From Denitrificimonas caeni DSM 24390 (GTDB lineage: Bacteria; Pseudomonadota; Gammaproteobacteria; Pseudomonadales; Pseudomonadaceae), in NCBI RefSeq assembly GCF_000421765.1, contig NZ_ATXQ01000002.1, positions 248,001 to 312,000 of the forward strand: DNA of 64,000 nucleotides, in the 5' to 3' direction. This document shows, piece after piece, positions 20,588 through 29,431 of this stretch; the first letter of the stretch is position 1, and the number at the start of each line of letters is the position of its first letter. Under the pieces are notes generated by a model. The model was not told the origin of the DNA, ran no database searches, and saw nothing but the letters and a program-made list of their open reading frames with translations. The position numbers and the translations under genes are program-made.

Positions 20588-20618
20588 AAAAGCCGCGCCA
20601 GTAAAAGCGCGGCTTTTT
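20588..20618. terminator. Bidirectional Rho-independent terminator
   Basis: Hairpin with arms AAAGCCGCGC and GCGCGGCTTT and T-runs in both directions. It lies between the binding-protein gene and the convergent queF. Confidence 0.85.
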
Positions 20619-20665
20619 AATGTCTGCTCATTTATTTCCTAGACAAACAACGTCAACATTAGCAG

Positions 20666-21496
20666 CTACTGCCGCGCCGAACGTAGGTTAGTCGTCGTTG
20701 CCTGTGCAGTGCTGCGATACGGATTAATATCCAGCCCTCCACGGCGCACATAACGTGCGCTTACACTTAAAAAGTCGGGTTCTAGCAAGCGCTGTAAATC
20801 TAAGAAAATCCGCTCAACACATTGCTCATGAAAATCTTGATGTTGACGAAAGCTAACCAAGTAAACCAATAAGCTTGCATGATCAACGGCCTTTCCGCGG
20901 TAATGCACTTGCACCGTACCCCAATCAGGTTGTCCAGTGACTGGGCAATTGGATTTGAGCAAATGACTGTAGAGCTGCTCTTCAACCCGCTCAGCACTGC
21001 ATGATAAGAGTTGCGCTGAAGGATGATCATAACGACTGATACTGACATCAAGCTCGTCAATACACATGCCCTGCGGCGCATGTAAGCCCTCTGTCACAAC
21101 ATCCTCAAGCGTCTTCAACTCAACCAATACTGGCGCGCCAGCCACTTTGGATAAATCAGCAGTTAATCGCGCTCGTACATCAGCAAAACTTGCAAACTCA
21201 CTTTGGTTGAACGAGTTTAAATAAAGCTTAAAAGATTTTGATTCAATAATATTAGGAGAGTTGGCCGGCACGATAAACTGCCCGATTGCCACCACCGGTT
21301 TACCGGACGGCAGCAACCACGACAACTCATAGCAATTCCAAATATCGACACCAACATAGGGTAAATTATTTGCGCTAAAACCTAACTCATTCCATTTGGT
21401 CGCTCGCGCAATCCCAAACAATAAGCTGGCATCATACTGACTTAAGTAAACACTACTTTTACCGAGGGGGGAATCTTGCGCCGGATGCTGATGCAT
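20666..21496 (-). CDS. queF: NADPH-dependent 7-cyano-7-deazaguanine reductase
   Basis: Reduces preQ0 to preQ1 in queuosine tRNA modification. The 276-residue product is the long, tandem T-fold (YqcD-type) QueF. Seen are the substrate motif [14 protein letters not shown], the catalytic cysteine in [13 protein letters not shown] and the NADPH-site region ending [16 protein letters not shown]. The ATG at 21496 has GGAG eight bases upstream; longer starts lack one. It is convergent with the binding-protein gene. Downstream of fleQ on the same strand, it is probably a separate unit. Confidence 0.96.
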   Translation of the reverse strand: MHQHPAQDSPLGKSSVYLSQYDASLLFGIARATKWNELGFSANNLPYVGVDIWNCYELSWLLPSGKPVVAIGQFIVPANSPNIIESKSFKLYLNSFNQSEFASFADVRARLTADLSKVAGAPVLVELKTLEDVVTEGLHAPQGMCIDELDVSISRYDHPSAQLLSCSAERVEEQLYSHLLKSNCPVTGQPDWGTVQVHYRGKAVDHASLLVYLVSFRQHQDFHEQCVERIFLDLQRLLEPDFLSVSARYVRRGGLDINPYRSTAQATTTNLRSARQ

Positions 21497-21579
21497 GAAT
21501 GCCGCTCCATAAATAAATAAAGAGCAGCATTGTAAAGAAACTGAGCTCAACTCGCAGCCTTAACTCATGACACAGATGT

Positions 21580-23037
21580 TTAATCTTCGTCTTTACGGCC
21601 CATTCCGTATTTGCGCATCTTTTCAACCAATGTTGTGCGACGGATATTAAGTCGCTCAGCCGCGCGCGCCACCACACCATCCTCTTCATCCAGCGCTTGT
21701 TGGATGAGATCTTGCTCGAGCTCGGCTAAGTATTCACGCAAGTCCATACCTTCAGACGGTAATTGTGTCGAGCTCGTCGGTACCTCAACTGTGGGCGCTA
21801 ACAAGGCAGCGCGCTCACTGAGTTCTTCTCGCATCTCTTGAATACCATTATCTTCTTCGATGTAACGAAATTTATTTGGTAGCTCACTGATGCCAATCAC
21901 ACCGTGCGGATACATGATCGCCATGCGCTCAACAAGGTTTGCCAGTTCTCGCACGTTACCCGGCCAGCTGTGCTGACACAAAGACATAATGGACGCCGCA
22001 TTAAAACGCACCGAACCACGTTTCTCATGCTCCATCCGCGACACCAACTCATTAATGAGCAGAGGAATATCTTCTGTGCGCTCACGTAACGGAGGCATTT
22101 CAATGGGAAAGACGTTTAAACGATAAAATAAATCTTCACGAAAATCGCCTGACTCAATCATGTCTTCAAGATTTTTATGGGTTGCCGCAACAATGCGTAC
22201 ATCTGCGGTTAATGAACTATTACTACCAATGCGCTCAAAAATGCGCTCCTGTAACACTCGTAATAACTTAACTTGCATAGTCAGCGGCATATCACCGACT
22301 TCATCAAGAAACAGCGTCCCGCCCTTAGCCAGCTCAAAACGTCCAGCACGCGCACTGATAGCGCCGGTAAAAGCGCCTTTTTCATGACCAAACAGCTCAC
22401 TTTCCAATAACTCAGCCGGAATTGCTCCGCAGTTAATGGGTACAAACGGTCCATCACGGCGTTTCGAGTTGTAGTGTAAATTGCGCGCAATGACTTCTTT
22501 ACCAGTGCCTGACTCACCGAGAATCAGCACACTGGCTTCCGTCTCAGCAACTTGCTGCATCATTTGCCTAACATTCTGAATGCAACGGCTGGCACCGACC
22601 AAACTACGAAACAAGTTCGGTTCACGCTGCGTACGACGCTCAGCAGCTTGATCATAAATCTCGCGGTACACCTGGGCACGATGCAAAATATCCAATAATT
22701 TGGTGTAACTGGCAGGCATTTCTAAACGCGTTAGAACCGCAGCTTTCACATCAACCGGTAATGGCGGAGTCTCTTCGCTCTCAAGCAAAATAATGGGCAT
22801 AAACTCATCCCACTCGGCCAACTCTGTAATCACTTCAGCCAAACGCGGAGCTTTATTGATACCCCCCAAAAGCACACACAACACACCACGACTGGACGTT
22901 AACTCTGAGACAGCCGTACGCCAATTTGCACTTTCGCACACCAGATGATTTTCATCTAAGAAAGTGAGGATGTTAGCAAACTCTTTACGCTGTTCAGCTT
23001 GATCGTGAATCAGCAGGATTTTCGTTTCTCGCCACAT
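21580..23037 (-). CDS. fleQ: Flagellar master regulator FleQ, sigma-54 activator
   Basis: Enhancer-binding AAA+ activator at the top of the pseudomonad flagellar cascade; FleQ also senses c-di-GMP and controls biofilm genes. The 485-residue product has an atypical N-terminal receiver-like domain (starts [13 protein letters not shown]) without a clear phospho-acceptor pocket, the AAA+ domain with GESGTGKE (Walker A), the sigma-54 contact loop GAFTGA and [12 protein letters not shown] (Walker B), and a C-terminal Fis-type HTH ([18 protein letters not shown]). A terminator and its own sigma-70-like promoter separate it from the upstream fli genes. Confidence 0.95.
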   Translation of the reverse strand: MWRETKILLIHDQAEQRKEFANILTFLDENHLVCESANWRTAVSELTSSRGVLCVLLGGINKAPRLAEVITELAEWDEFMPIILLESEETPPLPVDVKAAVLTRLEMPASYTKLLDILHRAQVYREIYDQAAERRTQREPNLFRSLVGASRCIQNVRQMMQQVAETEASVLILGESGTGKEVIARNLHYNSKRRDGPFVPINCGAIPAELLESELFGHEKGAFTGAISARAGRFELAKGGTLFLDEVGDMPLTMQVKLLRVLQERIFERIGSNSSLTADVRIVAATHKNLEDMIESGDFREDLFYRLNVFPIEMPPLRERTEDIPLLINELVSRMEHEKRGSVRFNAASIMSLCQHSWPGNVRELANLVERMAIMYPHGVIGISELPNKFRYIEEDNGIQEMREELSERAALLAPTVEVPTSSTQLPSEGMDLREYLAELEQDLIQQALDEEDGVVARAAERLNIRRTTLVEKMRKYGMGRKDED

Positions 23038-23097
23038 AAGGACTACTTAACTCAAAAAACAAAGGACGCCAACTTGGCATAACGGCAAACTGCCACT

Positions 23098-23126
23098 AGT
23101 AAAGTCAAAAATAACCACCTTGTCAA
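23098..23126 (-). promoter_or_regulatory. Sigma-70-like promoter of fleQ
   Basis: On the minus strand TTGACA and TTTACT are separated by 17 bases, about 60 bp before the fleQ start. A vegetative promoter fits FleQ being the class I gene of the cascade. Confidence 0.6.
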
Positions 23127-23177
23127 TTTTATGACGCATATTTTTAAAATGCCATGAAACTTTCGCCTAGCCAAAAC

Positions 23178-23215
23178 AAAAAAACCCCAAGCACATACTG
23201 CACTTGGGGTTTTTT
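23178..23215 (-). terminator. Rho-independent terminator after fliT
   Basis: Stem AACCCCAAG/CTTGGGGTT with an 11-base loop and a run of Ts on the minus strand. It lies just after the fliT stop and upstream of the fleQ promoter. Confidence 0.88.
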
Positions 23216-23227
23216 ATATTCCTTAGC

Positions 23228-23527
23228 TCAACCAAACATTTGGTACACTTTTGCACTTTGTTTAGATTGATTGATTTGCCGCAACTCGCCAGCAATGCGT
23301 TGCTGCTCGGCTTGGCATACACCCACTAGCTCACGGTACAAGTCCAACAGTTCTTGCATACGCGCGCGCAACTCATCCGTCTGCTGATGAGGATTAGCCA
23401 TTGCGCAGTCAACAGCCTGACGGCACTGTAGATCCAACTCACCAACCGCTTGCCAGTCTTGCTGTGCCAGCGCATCACGCAGTGCGGTACTCGTATTTTG
23501 AAGCTGCTCAACAGTGCTTGTACTCAT
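23228..23527 (-). CDS. fliT: FliT-like flagellar chaperone
   Basis: 99-residue, almost entirely helical protein, rich in Gln, Leu and Glu (VEQLQNTSTALRDALAQQDW, ELLDLYRELVGVCQAEQQRI). It occupies the position of fliT/fleP between fliS and fleQ in pseudomonads. FliT-type proteins chaperone the filament cap FliD. Sequence conservation in this family is low, so the call leans on gene order and helical character. It ends the fli unit, followed by a terminator. Confidence 0.72.
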   Translation of the reverse strand: MSTSTVEQLQNTSTALRDALAQQDWQAVGELDLQCRQAVDCAMANPHQQTDELRARMQELLDLYRELVGVCQAEQQRIAGELRQINQSKQSAKVYQMFG

Positions 23528-23552
23528 GATCCTTGCCTCTTATCTATGCTGC

Positions 23553-23933
23553 TTATGCCGCAATAGCATCCCAACCGGTCTTTACTTCGCGTAACAGATC
23601 AGAGACTTCTTCTAAAATCGCTGGATCGTTTTTTAGGTTGGCTTCCATTAAACGAGTGGTCATGTAAGCGTATAAATTATCTAAATTGACCGCCAGCTCA
23701 CCGCCCTGCTCTACGTTTAGACCTTGACGCAAACCACCCACAATAGCGATGGCCTTGCTGACTAATTCACCTTTAAGAGCCGTTTGATTACGCTCCATAG
23801 CGCCACGTGCTTGAGCTAAACGGGTTAAGCCACCTTCCATCAACATTTGGATGAGACGGTGCGGGCTGGCCTCAATCGCTTGCGCTTGATTATTGACTGA
23901 CTGGTACTGACGCATAGCGGTCATTGCATTCAT
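23553..23933 (-). CDS. fliS: Flagellin export chaperone FliS (paralogue 2)
   Basis: 126-residue FliS-family chaperone that holds flagellin C-termini before export. Typical features are MRQYQSVNNQAQAIEASPHRLIQMLMEG near the N-terminus (cited here only as a region), RGAMERNQTALKGELVSKA and LDNLYAYMTTRLMEAN. It is the more canonical of two FliS-like genes here. The start at 23933 is chosen because GGAG is nine bases before it, whereas the ATG at 23948 overlaps that GGAG. It lies between the other fliS and fliT. Confidence 0.9.
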   Translation of the reverse strand: MNAMTAMRQYQSVNNQAQAIEASPHRLIQMLMEGGLTRLAQARGAMERNQTALKGELVSKAIAIVGGLRQGLNVEQGGELAVNLDNLYAYMTTRLMEANLKNDPAILEEVSDLLREVKTGWDAIAA

Positions 23934-24003
23934 AACATCGTGCTCCATAAGCGTTTCTACTAATACCTATATCGCCAACGACCGTGGTTTCTTTAGCCTT
24001 TTC

Positions 24004-24390
24004 TTACAATTCTTTTGGCTCTTGCGCAGGATCAATCTGTGACCAGCCTTCACGCAGCTGTAAAACGATGCTTTGAACTTCTTCTAAGCTGTGTGCTGTT
24101 TTATCGACAGCCACACCTGCTAAGCGGCGAATCATGTAATCATATAAAGCATCAAGATTTTCAGCGAGTTCGCCGCCTAAGCTTTTATCCAAACTGTCTT
24201 GCAGTAAACCAATAATAGTTAGCGTAGTACCTACCGCCTCACCACGCTGGGAAGGATTATTTTCCTGCTGAGCAATAATGGCAGTAGAGATACTTTCCAA
24301 AGCACCGTCAAGCAACAGTTCTACCGCTTGATATGGGGTTAAATCTTGACCCGCTGCTACAGAGTTATAAGTTTGCATAGGTTTACTCAT
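24004..24390 (-). CDS. FliS-like chaperone (paralogue 1)
   Basis: 128-residue FliS homologue directly after fliD (three-base gap). Shared features with the canonical neighbour include an N-terminal TYNSVAAGQDLTPYQAVELL, LLDGALESISTAI and LDALYDYMIRRLAGV. The C-terminal tail DPAQEPKEL is charged. Two tandem FliS-type genes also occur in some pseudomonads, where they may serve different export clients. Which client this one binds cannot be told from sequence. Confidence 0.82.
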   Translation of the reverse strand: MSKPMQTYNSVAAGQDLTPYQAVELLLDGALESISTAIIAQQENNPSQRGEAVGTTLTIIGLLQDSLDKSLGGELAENLDALYDYMIRRLAGVAVDKTAHSLEEVQSIVLQLREGWSQIDPAQEPKEL

Positions 24391-24393
24391 TGG

Positions 24394-25797
24394 TTATTTA
24401 TCCTTACGAACGAATCCGGGTAAGTTTTCTAAAGATTGCAGCAAGCTAGCACTGGTGTTATTTAACTGACTTACCAGAGCATCCATTGCATTAAACTGCT
24501 TGAATAAACGCGCTTCAATTGTCCCTGAGCGACGAATCAGCGCTTCACGCTGAGTATCGATCTTTGTGGTGGTTTCGGTATAACCTTTAATACGCTGTTC
24601 TAGAACGCCACCAGTTTCGACATAACCATTGATGCGCTTATCCATACGGGTCATTAAGCCATTGTCACCAGCGACAAACTGAGCGACCGCGTCAAAGTTA
24701 CTTTCTAACGCTTTACCAAGCTTTTCATCGTCAATTTTCAGTGTGCCATCTTTCTGTGTGGTAATACCTAAATCAGCCAGCACCTGTAAACCTTCAACAC
24801 CTGAAGCATTGGTTAACTCATTACGCATGCCGCTAAGCAAGGTACGCACTGTTGAGTCACCCACCAAGCCACCGACGACTGGCGCTTTATCATCACCAAC
24901 TTTGGTGACACCGGTTAACTCACTGGTGACTTTGATCAGCTCATTATAAGAATCAACAAACTTTTGCAGTTGTGATTTAACCCCAGAGTTATCTTGACCT
25001 ACAGTGACCGTAAGTGGTTTATTTTCTTCTGTTTTACCTTTTAAAGTAAAACTGACATCGGGGATAGCATCGTCAATGGTATTGCTGGCACTTTCTAGCG
25101 CTAGGCCATCAATGGTAAATTTCGCATTGCTAGCTTTCTCTAAATACCCACCGACACCTATTGTAGGTGCGCTTGCACCATCGATATTTAAATCACTCAG
25201 ATTGCCACCCGCACCTACTATCGAAATATCCTTACCGTCACCGGTTGCTTCAGCACTCAAGACTAATTGAGGCTGCTTAGTACTTGGATTATTAACGATG
25301 TTAGCGCTGATACCTTTATCTTTAAGCTGTGCATTTAATGCATCACGGATTTCAATTAAAGAAGCACCATTTTCAACATTGACAGTAACTGGACTCTCAT
25401 CGTCGCTACCTAAGCTGACTGTCAAAGTACCTGCAGCATCTGCGGAAAAGTCTTTAGCTAATGCAGCGGTTGCCACTTTACTGCTGCTAGCCAATTGCTG
25501 CACAGCAACACTGTAGCTGCCTGATAAGGCTGTTTTACTGGCGCTCGCAGTTAAGGCACTGGTATTTGAAGAAACAGCGGTGCGATTTTCAAACAAAGAC
25601 ATTTTATTTAAGTCTTTCATGGTGGTTTGAAAATTACTTAACGCACCTTTTAAACTGCCCAATGCTGAAATCTTGGTGGTGGTGGTTTTTTCAAGGCGAG
25701 ACAACTGCGCAGCTTTGGGAGCCGTTTCCGCCTCAACCATTGCTTTAACGATGTTGTTAATATCAAGGCCGGAGCCAATGCCTGTAATACCTGCCAT
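24394..25797 (-). CDS. fliD: Flagellar filament cap protein FliD
   Basis: Hook-associated protein 2, which caps the growing filament and promotes flagellin polymerisation. The 467-residue product starts MAGITGIGSGLDINNIVKAM, the standard FliD N-terminus, and has helical ends that form D0/D1 (SRLEKTTTTKISALGSL; ARLFKQFNAMDALVSQLN) around a beta-rich core. The start at 25797 follows GAAGGTGG; the alternative at 25812 adds five atypical residues. It precedes the two fliS genes. Confidence 0.95.
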   Translation of the reverse strand: MAGITGIGSGLDINNIVKAMVEAETAPKAAQLSRLEKTTTTKISALGSLKGALSNFQTTMKDLNKMSLFENRTAVSSNTSALTASASKTALSGSYSVAVQQLASSSKVATAALAKDFSADAAGTLTVSLGSDDESPVTVNVENGASLIEIRDALNAQLKDKGISANIVNNPSTKQPQLVLSAEATGDGKDISIVGAGGNLSDLNIDGASAPTIGVGGYLEKASNAKFTIDGLALESASNTIDDAIPDVSFTLKGKTEENKPLTVTVGQDNSGVKSQLQKFVDSYNELIKVTSELTGVTKVGDDKAPVVGGLVGDSTVRTLLSGMRNELTNASGVEGLQVLADLGITTQKDGTLKIDDEKLGKALESNFDAVAQFVAGDNGLMTRMDKRINGYVETGGVLEQRIKGYTETTTKIDTQREALIRRSGTIEARLFKQFNAMDALVSQLNNTSASLLQSLENLPGFVRKDK

Positions 25798-25924
25798 GCT
25801 AACCACCTTCACCCGTCATCGGATGCTTAATTATATGTTGAGTCGAGCCCGTTAGGCTGCTCTAACAAACTCAGAGTTTAACTCTAAGCTTTAAAATACC
25901 TCTGCGTACTTAGGTACGCTCATA

Positions 25925-26329
25925 TTATGCCTGCGCAGTAAATAACAAGCTACGCATCTCATCTAAGCTTTCGGCCAAGCGCAGCGCTTCTTCAGTCGGT
26001 AACTGACGAATGACCTCACCTGAGACTCGATCTGTCACTTCAACCACAGTACGCCCAGTGCTTTCGTTGATCGAGAAGTTTAAATTACGTTGAATATTTT
26101 GGGTGAAATCCTGCAAATTGGAGACTGCTGTTTCTAGCGTATCTCGCTCTGCTTTCGCATCTTTTACTGCTGTATTCAACGTTTCAGCATCACTCTCAGC
26201 TTTAGTCACTGCTTGCAATGTTGTTGCTTTCTCGTTTAACGCAGCTGTATTGCCCACTGTTTGCGCTGGTACTTTAACGTCGCCAACGGTGATTGCGGGA
26301 GGCAAGCGGTACTCTGTTTTAATATCCAT
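25925..26329 (-). CDS. flaG: FlaG family protein
   Basis: 134-residue FlaG-type protein found between fliC and fliD in polar flagellates; it influences filament length in some species. The conserved C-terminal half is NIQRNLNFSINESTGRTVVE with VIRQLPTEEALRLAESL. The N-terminal half is a low-complexity helical segment rich in Ala, Thr and Lys. It lies about 75 bp after fliC and is separated from it by a hairpin. Confidence 0.9.
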   Translation of the reverse strand: MDIKTEYRLPPAITVGDVKVPAQTVGNTAALNEKATTLQAVTKAESDAETLNTAVKDAKAERDTLETAVSNLQDFTQNIQRNLNFSINESTGRTVVEVTDRVSGEVIRQLPTEEALRLAESLDEMRSLLFTAQA

Positions 26330-26353
26330 ACTTCACCTCATTACAAGCCAAAA

Positions 26354-26382
26354 CAGGGGTCAGTGTTAAACACTGCCCCCTG
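26354..26382 (-). terminator. Hairpin downstream of fliC
   Basis: Near-perfect stem CAGGGGGCAGTG/CACTGACCCCTG on the minus strand with one mismatch, a five-base loop and TTTT after it. It may terminate most fliC message before flaG. Confidence 0.6.
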
Positions 26383-26405
26383 AGTATGCCACTAACGACT
26401 ATTCA

Positions 26406-27890
26406 TTAGCCTAACAAGCTAAGCACTGCTTGTGGCAACTGGTTGGCCTGCGCAAGAATCGCGGTACCAGCCTGTTGCAAAATCTGGTTTTTACTCAGAT
26501 TCGCAGTTTCTGCAGCGAAGTCAGTATCTTGGATACGACCACGAGCAGCTGAAACGTTTTCACTGATGTTTTGCAAGTTAGAGATGGTGTTCTCAAAGCG
26601 GTTTTGTACCGCACCGAGCGCGGAACGGTCGCTGTCAATCTGTGATAAAGCTGCATCAATTACCGCAATTGCACTTTGTGCGCCGTCTGTGCTGCTGATA
26701 TCAATTGCACTAACAGTGTCTTTAGTTGAACCAGTAGAAGCAGCTGGAACAATAGTTGCTGTATCTGATATCACTGAGAAACCGTTTCGCGAATTAAAAC
26801 TTATATCTCCTGTGACAGTCGCGGTTGCTGCTAAATCAGTTAACGTGACAGCAGTTGCATTAGCAGCACCTTTAATATCATAAGCTGTAACTTTTGCTAA
26901 ATTCCCTGTCTCAGTTCCAATTTTAAAAGTATCAAGCTTTATGTCTTCACCAGTTTTCGATAAAAAACTTAATGAACCTTTATCATCAATTTGCGCAGTA
27001 ATACCTGTTGTCGACGTTTTAGAATTCACTGCATCTCGTAACGCAGTCAAGTCTGTTTTATCGCTAATATTTGCACTAATTAAGGCTGTTTTAGAACCTG
27101 TAAGATTAAAACTAACTTGCCCAGCATTCTTTAATTCTGTAAGTGTTGCTTTTGTGCTTGCTTCAGCTTGAACACCCGTACTTGAGCTCATTGCATTAAC
27201 TGCAGCTGCTATATCTTTAGCGGAAGCACCTGCTGCTATGGTCCCTACTTCACCAGACGCAGGTGTCGCTTTCTGCCCTTCAGGACCGGTGATTGTAAGT
27301 ACGCTAGCTGTTACTCCGTTAGCTGCAGTAGCTTTACCTAATGTACTGCCCGTCTGGGCTGATGCAACAATCTTATTGTTACCTAAGTCTGTTGCTGCTG
27401 CACCACTGACATTGACACGAATGGTCTCATTCGCATTTGCACCAACCTGGAAGTCAACACCAGTGAAAGAACCATCAAGCACTTTACGACCACCAAAAGT
27501 AGTGGTTTCAGCAATACGGTTCATTTCAGACTTTAAAGTATTCATTTCATTTTGCAGTGCTTTACGGTCAGTCGCATCGTTAGTACCGTTGGCAGACTGC
27601 AAAGACAGATCACGCATACGCTGCAGAATATTAGTCGACTGCTGCAACGCACCTTCAGCGGTTTGCGAGATTGAAATACCATCGTTTGCGTTACGTACTG
27701 CGACGCCTAGGCCATTAATCTGACTGGTCATACGGTTAGAGATTTGCAAACCAGCCGCATCATCTTTTGCTGAGTTGATGCGCGAACCAGTCGACAAGCG
27801 TTGTAATGAAGTTGCCAGCGCATTGGAAGACGAGCCTAAGTTGCGCTGAGTGTTAAGGGACGCAATGTTTGTATTAACTGTAAGTGCCAT
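26406..27890 (-). CDS. fliC: Flagellin
   Basis: Filament subunit of 494 residues. The conserved N-terminal D0/D1 region begins [18 protein letters not shown] and includes [17 protein letters not shown] and [17 protein letters not shown]. The C-terminal D1/D0 has [18 protein letters not shown] and ends [17 protein letters not shown]. The centre (about residues 170-400) is variable, rich in Ala, Thr and Ser and low in aromatic residues, as for surface-exposed D2/D3 domains. The ATG at 27890 follows GGAGG. A sigma-28-like promoter lies about 100 bp upstream. Confidence 0.97.
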   Translation of the reverse strand: MALTVNTNIASLNTQRNLGSSSNALATSLQRLSTGSRINSAKDDAAGLQISNRMTSQINGLGVAVRNANDGISISQTAEGALQQSTNILQRMRDLSLQSANGTNDATDRKALQNEMNTLKSEMNRIAETTTFGGRKVLDGSFTGVDFQVGANANETIRVNVSGAAATDLGNNKIVASAQTGSTLGKATAANGVTASVLTITGPEGQKATPASGEVGTIAAGASAKDIAAAVNAMSSSTGVQAEASTKATLTELKNAGQVSFNLTGSKTALISANISDKTDLTALRDAVNSKTSTTGITAQIDDKGSLSFLSKTGEDIKLDTFKIGTETGNLAKVTAYDIKGAANATAVTLTDLAATATVTGDISFNSRNGFSVISDTATIVPAASTGSTKDTVSAIDISSTDGAQSAIAVIDAALSQIDSDRSALGAVQNRFENTISNLQNISENVSAARGRIQDTDFAAETANLSKNQILQQAGTAILAQANQLPQAVLSLLG

Positions 27891-27988
27891 GGTATATGCC
27901 TCCAATGGGCTATAATCAAAAATCTAACTGGGTGCGAGCCTTGGGTTGTGTAGCTCTAAGTGACCCAGTTATTTCGCATTCACTATAT

Positions 27989-28015
27989 GTATCGTCTGTG
28001 TCACAAATAACTTTA
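27989..28015 (-). promoter_or_regulatory. Sigma-28 (FliA) type promoter of fliC
   Basis: Minus-strand TAAAGTTA, 11 bases, then GACGATAC matches the consensus TAAAGTTT-N11-GCCGATAA at 13 of 16 positions. It implies a leader of about 90 bases for fliC. Confidence 0.75.
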
Positions 28016-28113
28016 ATTTTTTTTAAACTCTTTTATGGCTATCCAATATCACAGTTTTCTAACCTCCTTATTCCCTATCAAATACAAGCTATTAGTGCAT
28101 ACAGGCTGCGTTA

Positions 28114-29385
28114 CTAGCGCAATTTATCAAACAAATTCAACTGACTGATCTTCACAAAACTCTGCTGCGCGGCTTCTAGCACCACACTTTGAAATGCCAG
28201 TCGCGACAAGGCTTCAGGGTAATCGACTTCACGCAATTCAGCTTGGACGCTTTTGTTCACCAGCGCGACGTCTTCATTGTCAGCCAAAGAAGTCTCGATA
28301 ACGTTCATCCGTGCGCCAATATTACCTCGCGTGCTATCAATGGTAACCATCGCGTGATCAATATTAGTCAACGCCGCAGCGACTGCATCGCGGGTGGCGC
28401 GGTTGCCTGCAGGGCTATCAGGGTTGTCCTCTAAAGCCATGCGTAATTGGTGAATGGTATCCAGCACGCCTTGCTTTTCGCGAGTCGGATCAGCTGCAAT
28501 ACTGATGCTTTCACCGCCTGCAGGTACGCCATCAAAGTGCACCACTACACCACGAAACACTAAAGAATCCTGGCGTTTATCGTCATCGTCCATCGTGCCA
28601 CTTTGCAGCACTGGGTCACCCACAGTAAAAGGACTGGCGAATATTTCATAACTTTTCGGATCGCCTGCAGGAACTGCTGCAGGATCGCCAAAACGTATCA
28701 CCACTCCAGTAGCCGGAAACGCAGGGCTACCAGCAAAAGCGACTTCATCCTGCACCAGCGGCGTAGAGACGGCCAAGGTAGAACCGGCAGTTGGCGTGAG
28801 TGTGGCATCTAAGCGCGCCGCATTGGTAACGTTCTGGAATACTTTTTTACCGTTATCGCTGATGGCAACATCCAGTGAGCTGCCAATTTGTAACTTACGC
28901 TGGCCTTCATCACCTTCATAAGAAAAGCTGCCATCGGCTTGGCGGACAAAGGGCTGAGTTTTACCTTGGAAGCCAGCAAATAAATACTCACCACGGGCAT
29001 TGCGGGTGTTCATTAAGCTTAGCAGCTCATCTTCACGCTCTTGCAGTTCGGATGCAATTGACTGGCGATCGCTTTGACTGAGAGCACCATTTCCCGCCTG
29101 CCCGGCTAGCTCACGCACACGCTGCATAATAGTATTAACCGAATTAAGCGTCGACTCTTCTTGTACCAAACTATTATTAGCGGCAGTCAGGTTAGCTTTG
29201 TATTGGCCAAGCATATTTTGCTGTTGCTCAAGTTGCATTAAGCGCACAGACGCAACTGGGTCATCTGCTGGCGTCAAAATGCGATTGCCTGAGCTGATTT
29301 GCTCTTGCGTGCGAATGGCCGCGGCATAGTTACGCTGCAGTCCCTGCACGCCATTGTTAAATGCTTGTAGGCTAGAAATACGCAT
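28114..29385 (-). CDS. flgL: Hook-filament junction protein FlgL (HAP3)
   Basis: Flagellin-like junction protein of 423 residues joining FlgK to the filament. The N-terminus MRISSLQAFNNGVQGLQRN and the D0/D1 segment ISSGNRILTPADDPVAS are diagnostic; the C-terminus AAQQSFVKISQLNLFDKL completes the coiled D0. AGGAG is seven bases before the ATG. It follows flgK with a 46-bp gap and ends the flgF-flgL unit, with fliC next under its own promoter. Confidence 0.95.
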   Translation of the reverse strand: MRISSLQAFNNGVQGLQRNYAAAIRTQEQISSGNRILTPADDPVASVRLMQLEQQQNMLGQYKANLTAANNSLVQEESTLNSVNTIMQRVRELAGQAGNGALSQSDRQSIASELQEREDELLSLMNTRNARGEYLFAGFQGKTQPFVRQADGSFSYEGDEGQRKLQIGSSLDVAISDNGKKVFQNVTNAARLDATLTPTAGSTLAVSTPLVQDEVAFAGSPAFPATGVVIRFGDPAAVPAGDPKSYEIFASPFTVGDPVLQSGTMDDDDKRQDSLVFRGVVVHFDGVPAGGESISIAADPTREKQGVLDTIHQLRMALEDNPDSPAGNRATRDAVAAALTNIDHAMVTIDSTRGNIGARMNVIETSLADNEDVALVNKSVQAELREVDYPEALSRLAFQSVVLEAAQQSFVKISQLNLFDKLR

Positions 29386-29431
29386 GGCCTGACTCCTAAT
29401 CTCTCCGTCTGCTCAAACGCGCAGGCAAAGC

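Noticed and set aside
26930-27400. Possible foreign insertion in the middle of fliC
   Set aside because: Composition shifts, but frame and flagellin ends are intact, and a variable surface domain explains it.
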